Shown: in pieces, positions 5,369-6,975 of the stretch
Numbering within the stretch: the first letter of the stretch is position 1
How the letters are laid out: each line of letters opens with the position of its first letter
Assembly: GCA_017550205.1 (NCBI GenBank)
Contig: JAFZPS010000053.1
Coordinates: forward strand, 1 to 6,975
Source: Bacilli bacterium
Lineage (GTDB): Bacteria > Bacillota_I > Bacilli_A > RF39 > UBA660
DNA: 6,975 nt
Reading direction: 5' to 3'
The notes under the pieces: generated by a model
What the model saw: the letters and a program-made list of their open reading frames with translations, nothing else
The model's database searches: none
What the model was told of the DNA's origin: nothing
Position numbers and translations under genes: made by a program

Positions 5369-6975
5369 ATGAAGAAACATGAATTATTAGTACCTGCAGG
5401 TAATATGAATTGTTTACGTGAAGCTGTATACAATGGATGTGATGCAGTTTATTTAGCGTGTAAAAGTTTTGGAGCTAGAAAGTTTGCTAATAATTTTGAT
5501 AATGATGAGATAATTGAAGCTATTAAGTTTTGTCATTTATATGGTGTTAAAGTATATGTAACTATGAATACTTTAATTAAAAATAATGAAGTAGAAGACT
5601 TTATTTCCCAAGCAAGATTTCTTCATAAGAATGGAGTAGATGCTTTAATAGTTCAAGACTTTGGTATGATTTGTTTATTAAGAGAAAAATTCCCTAACTT
5701 AGAAATTCATGCATCAACTCAAGCTAATATTTCATCTCAAGATGTTTGTAAATTATATTATGATTTAGGAGTAAAAAGAGTAGTATTCTCAAGAGAACTT
5801 AGTATAGATGAAATTGATAGTATCGATGTCCCAATAGAAAAAGAAGCTTTTATTCATGGGGCTTTATGTATCTCATATTCAGGATGTTGTTTAATGAGTA
5901 GTATGCTAGGTGGTAGAAGTGGAAATCGTGGAGAGTGTGCAGGATGTTGTAGATTACCTTATACACTAAAAAAAGATGATAAAGTAATTTCTAAAGATAA
6001 ATATTTATTAAGTACTAAAGAATTAAACACATCTAGTAAAATAGATAGATTATTAGATAGTAGTATTTATAGTTTTAAAATAGAGGGTAGAATGAAAAGT
6101 CCATTATACGTGGGATTCATTACTAATTTTTATAGACATTTGATTGATAAAAAAGAATTTGATTTTAGTGAAGAAACTAATAAATTAAAGACTATATTTA
6201 ATAGAGAGTTTACTGTTGGTAGAATGTTTAATGAAGAAGATTATAATTTTATGAATACTGAGTCACCTAACCACAAAGGATTAAATATAGGTGAAGTAAT
6301 AGATATTACTAAAGATAAAATTAAGATTAAATTAAATAGTACTTTAAACCAATATGATGCAATTAGATTTGTTTCTGAAGATAAAGGATTTATAGTTAAT
6401 TATTTATATGATGAAAAAGATAATTTAATTAGTAGTTCTAATGGTATATGTTTAGTAGATAATAAAGTAGATTTAAAAAATAAATGTTTAGTTTCTAAGA
6501 CACAAGACTTTAAATTAGAAGAAGAATATTCTAGATTAGAAAATAAAAGAAAAGTAAATATTTTTATTAAAGTTAAAGCTATTATTGGTAAAGAATTATT
6601 TATAGAATTTAGTGATTCAACAAATACTATTTCTAAGAGTGGTAATATTGTTCAAGAAGCAAGAACTAAGGGAGTTAGTATTGATGATATAAAAAGACAA
6701 TTATCTAAGTTAGGTAATACTCCTTTTACTTGTGATGATTTTGATATAGAAATGGATAATAATGTATTCATTCCTATTGGAGAATTAAATGAAATTAGAA
6801 GAGAACTTTCAGATAAGCTGATCGAGAAAAGACAATTAATTGAAACTGAGATTGTTGAAAATGATGTGACATTTGAAAAGGATGATTTAAATATTTCTTA
6901 TGATAAGTGTTTTGTAGTTAGAAATAAATCTCAATTAGAAGAATGTTTAAAATATAATTCTAAGATATATGTAGT
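5369..6975 (+). CDS. U32-family protein with DUF3656, RlhA-like (5' part; runs off the window)
   Basis: The frame is open from the ATG to the window edge (535 codons and two bases), with no stop. Residues 1 to about 280 form the U32 'peptidase' core: MKKHELLVPAGN, the HASTQANIS stretch and the signature HGALCISYSG through GGRSGNRGEC. Characterised U32 proteins of this type act in RNA modification, not proteolysis. E. coli RlhA hydroxylates C2501 of 23S rRNA, and TrhP acts on tRNA U34. The region at about 375-490, including KLGNTPF (447-453) and IPIGELNEIRRE, is typical of DUF3656, which favours the RlhA type. The four usual iron-sulfur cysteines are Cys167, 174, 190 and 194. Extra cysteines at 173 and 193 make two CC pairs. 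GGGGTGA (5358-5364) lies four bases before the ATG. The family is certain, the substrate inferred. Confidence 0.93.
   Translation, partial: MKKHELLVPAGNMNCLREAVYNGCDAVYLACKSFGARKFANNFDNDEIIEAIKFCHLYGVKVYVTMNTLIKNNEVEDFISQARFLHKNGVDALIVQDFGMICLLREKFPNLEIHASTQANISSQDVCKLYYDLGVKRVVFSRELSIDEIDSIDVPIEKEAFIHGALCISYSGCCLMSSMLGGRSGNRGECAGCCRLPYTLKKDDKVISKDKYLLSTKELNTSSKIDRLLDSSIYSFKIEGRMKSPLYVGFITNFYRHLIDKKEFDFSEETNKLKTIFNREFTVGRMFNEEDYNFMNTESPNHKGLNIGEVIDITKDKIKIKLNSTLNQYDAIRFVSEDKGFIVNYLYDEKDNLISSSNGICLVDNKVDLKNKCLVSKTQDFKLEEEYSRLENKRKVNIFIKVKAIIGKELFIEFSDSTNTISKSGNIVQEARTKGVSIDDIKRQLSKLGNTPFTCDDFDIEMDNNVFIPIGELNEIRRELSDKLIEKRQLIETEIVENDVTFEKDDLNISYDKCFVVRNKSQLEECLKYNSKIYV

Noticed and set aside
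1..6975. Mycoplasma-type genetic code (TGA as tryptophan)
   Set aside because: All tryptophans I read in Lon, rubrerythrin and the 111-aa protein are TGG, and no in-frame TGA interrupts any gene, so the standard code suffices.
1..6975. Mobile element, CRISPR array, tRNA, rRNA or riboswitch
   Set aside because: No transposase-like frame, regularly spaced repeats, tRNA-like cloverleaf or long structured leader was seen. Intergenic gaps are all short, and the longest is the 120 bases before lon.

Overview
The window is very AT-rich DNA from a low-GC Firmicute. Stop codons are all TAA, tryptophan is encoded by TGG, and no coding frame is broken by TGA, so the standard bacterial code fits better than the Mycoplasma code. 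A rubrerythrin points to an anaerobic or microaerophilic life. A short SpoVID-like SPOCS/LysM protein points to an endospore former or a recent descendant of one. A gut-associated Bacilli/Erysipelotrichia-type lineage with a compact genome would fit, but the species cannot be read from the window.

Layout. Positions 1-41 hold the terminator of a gene lying to the left. Positions 42-161 hold an AT-rich inverted repeat and the promoter of lon. A left-to-right block then runs lon (162-2459), an unrecognised 213-aa gene (2461-3102), a terminator hairpin, the spoVID-like gene (3151-3783) and a 111-aa gene (3776-4111) that overlaps its predecessor by 8 bases. This order recalls the Bacillus lonA ... 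spoVID-ysxE region with the GTPase and haem genes between removed. The 111-aa gene sits in the ysxE slot.

Two small membrane-protein genes lie on the minus strand: a 69-aa protein with a CxCxxC motif (4076-4285) and a 120-aa three-helix protein (4943-5305). Between them, on the plus strand, is rubrerythrin (4376-4918), which has a near-consensus promoter and a PerR-box-like palindrome over the -10 and start site. A bidirectional terminator separates rubrerythrin from the convergent 120-aa gene. The window ends inside a long U32-family gene (5369 to beyond 6975) of the type carrying DUF3656, which is related to the 23S rRNA hydroxylation protein RlhA.

How the genes fit together. Lon handles protein quality control. 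The spoVID-like gene has a candidate mother-cell (sigma-E-type) promoter that overlaps the preceding terminator, which would let it be switched on separately from lon during sporulation. Rubrerythrin reduces peroxide and is probably derepressed by it. The U32 protein probably acts in RNA modification. I see no mobile element, CRISPR array, tRNA or rRNA. The least explained parts are the 213-aa gene, the 111-aa gene and the two small membrane proteins.
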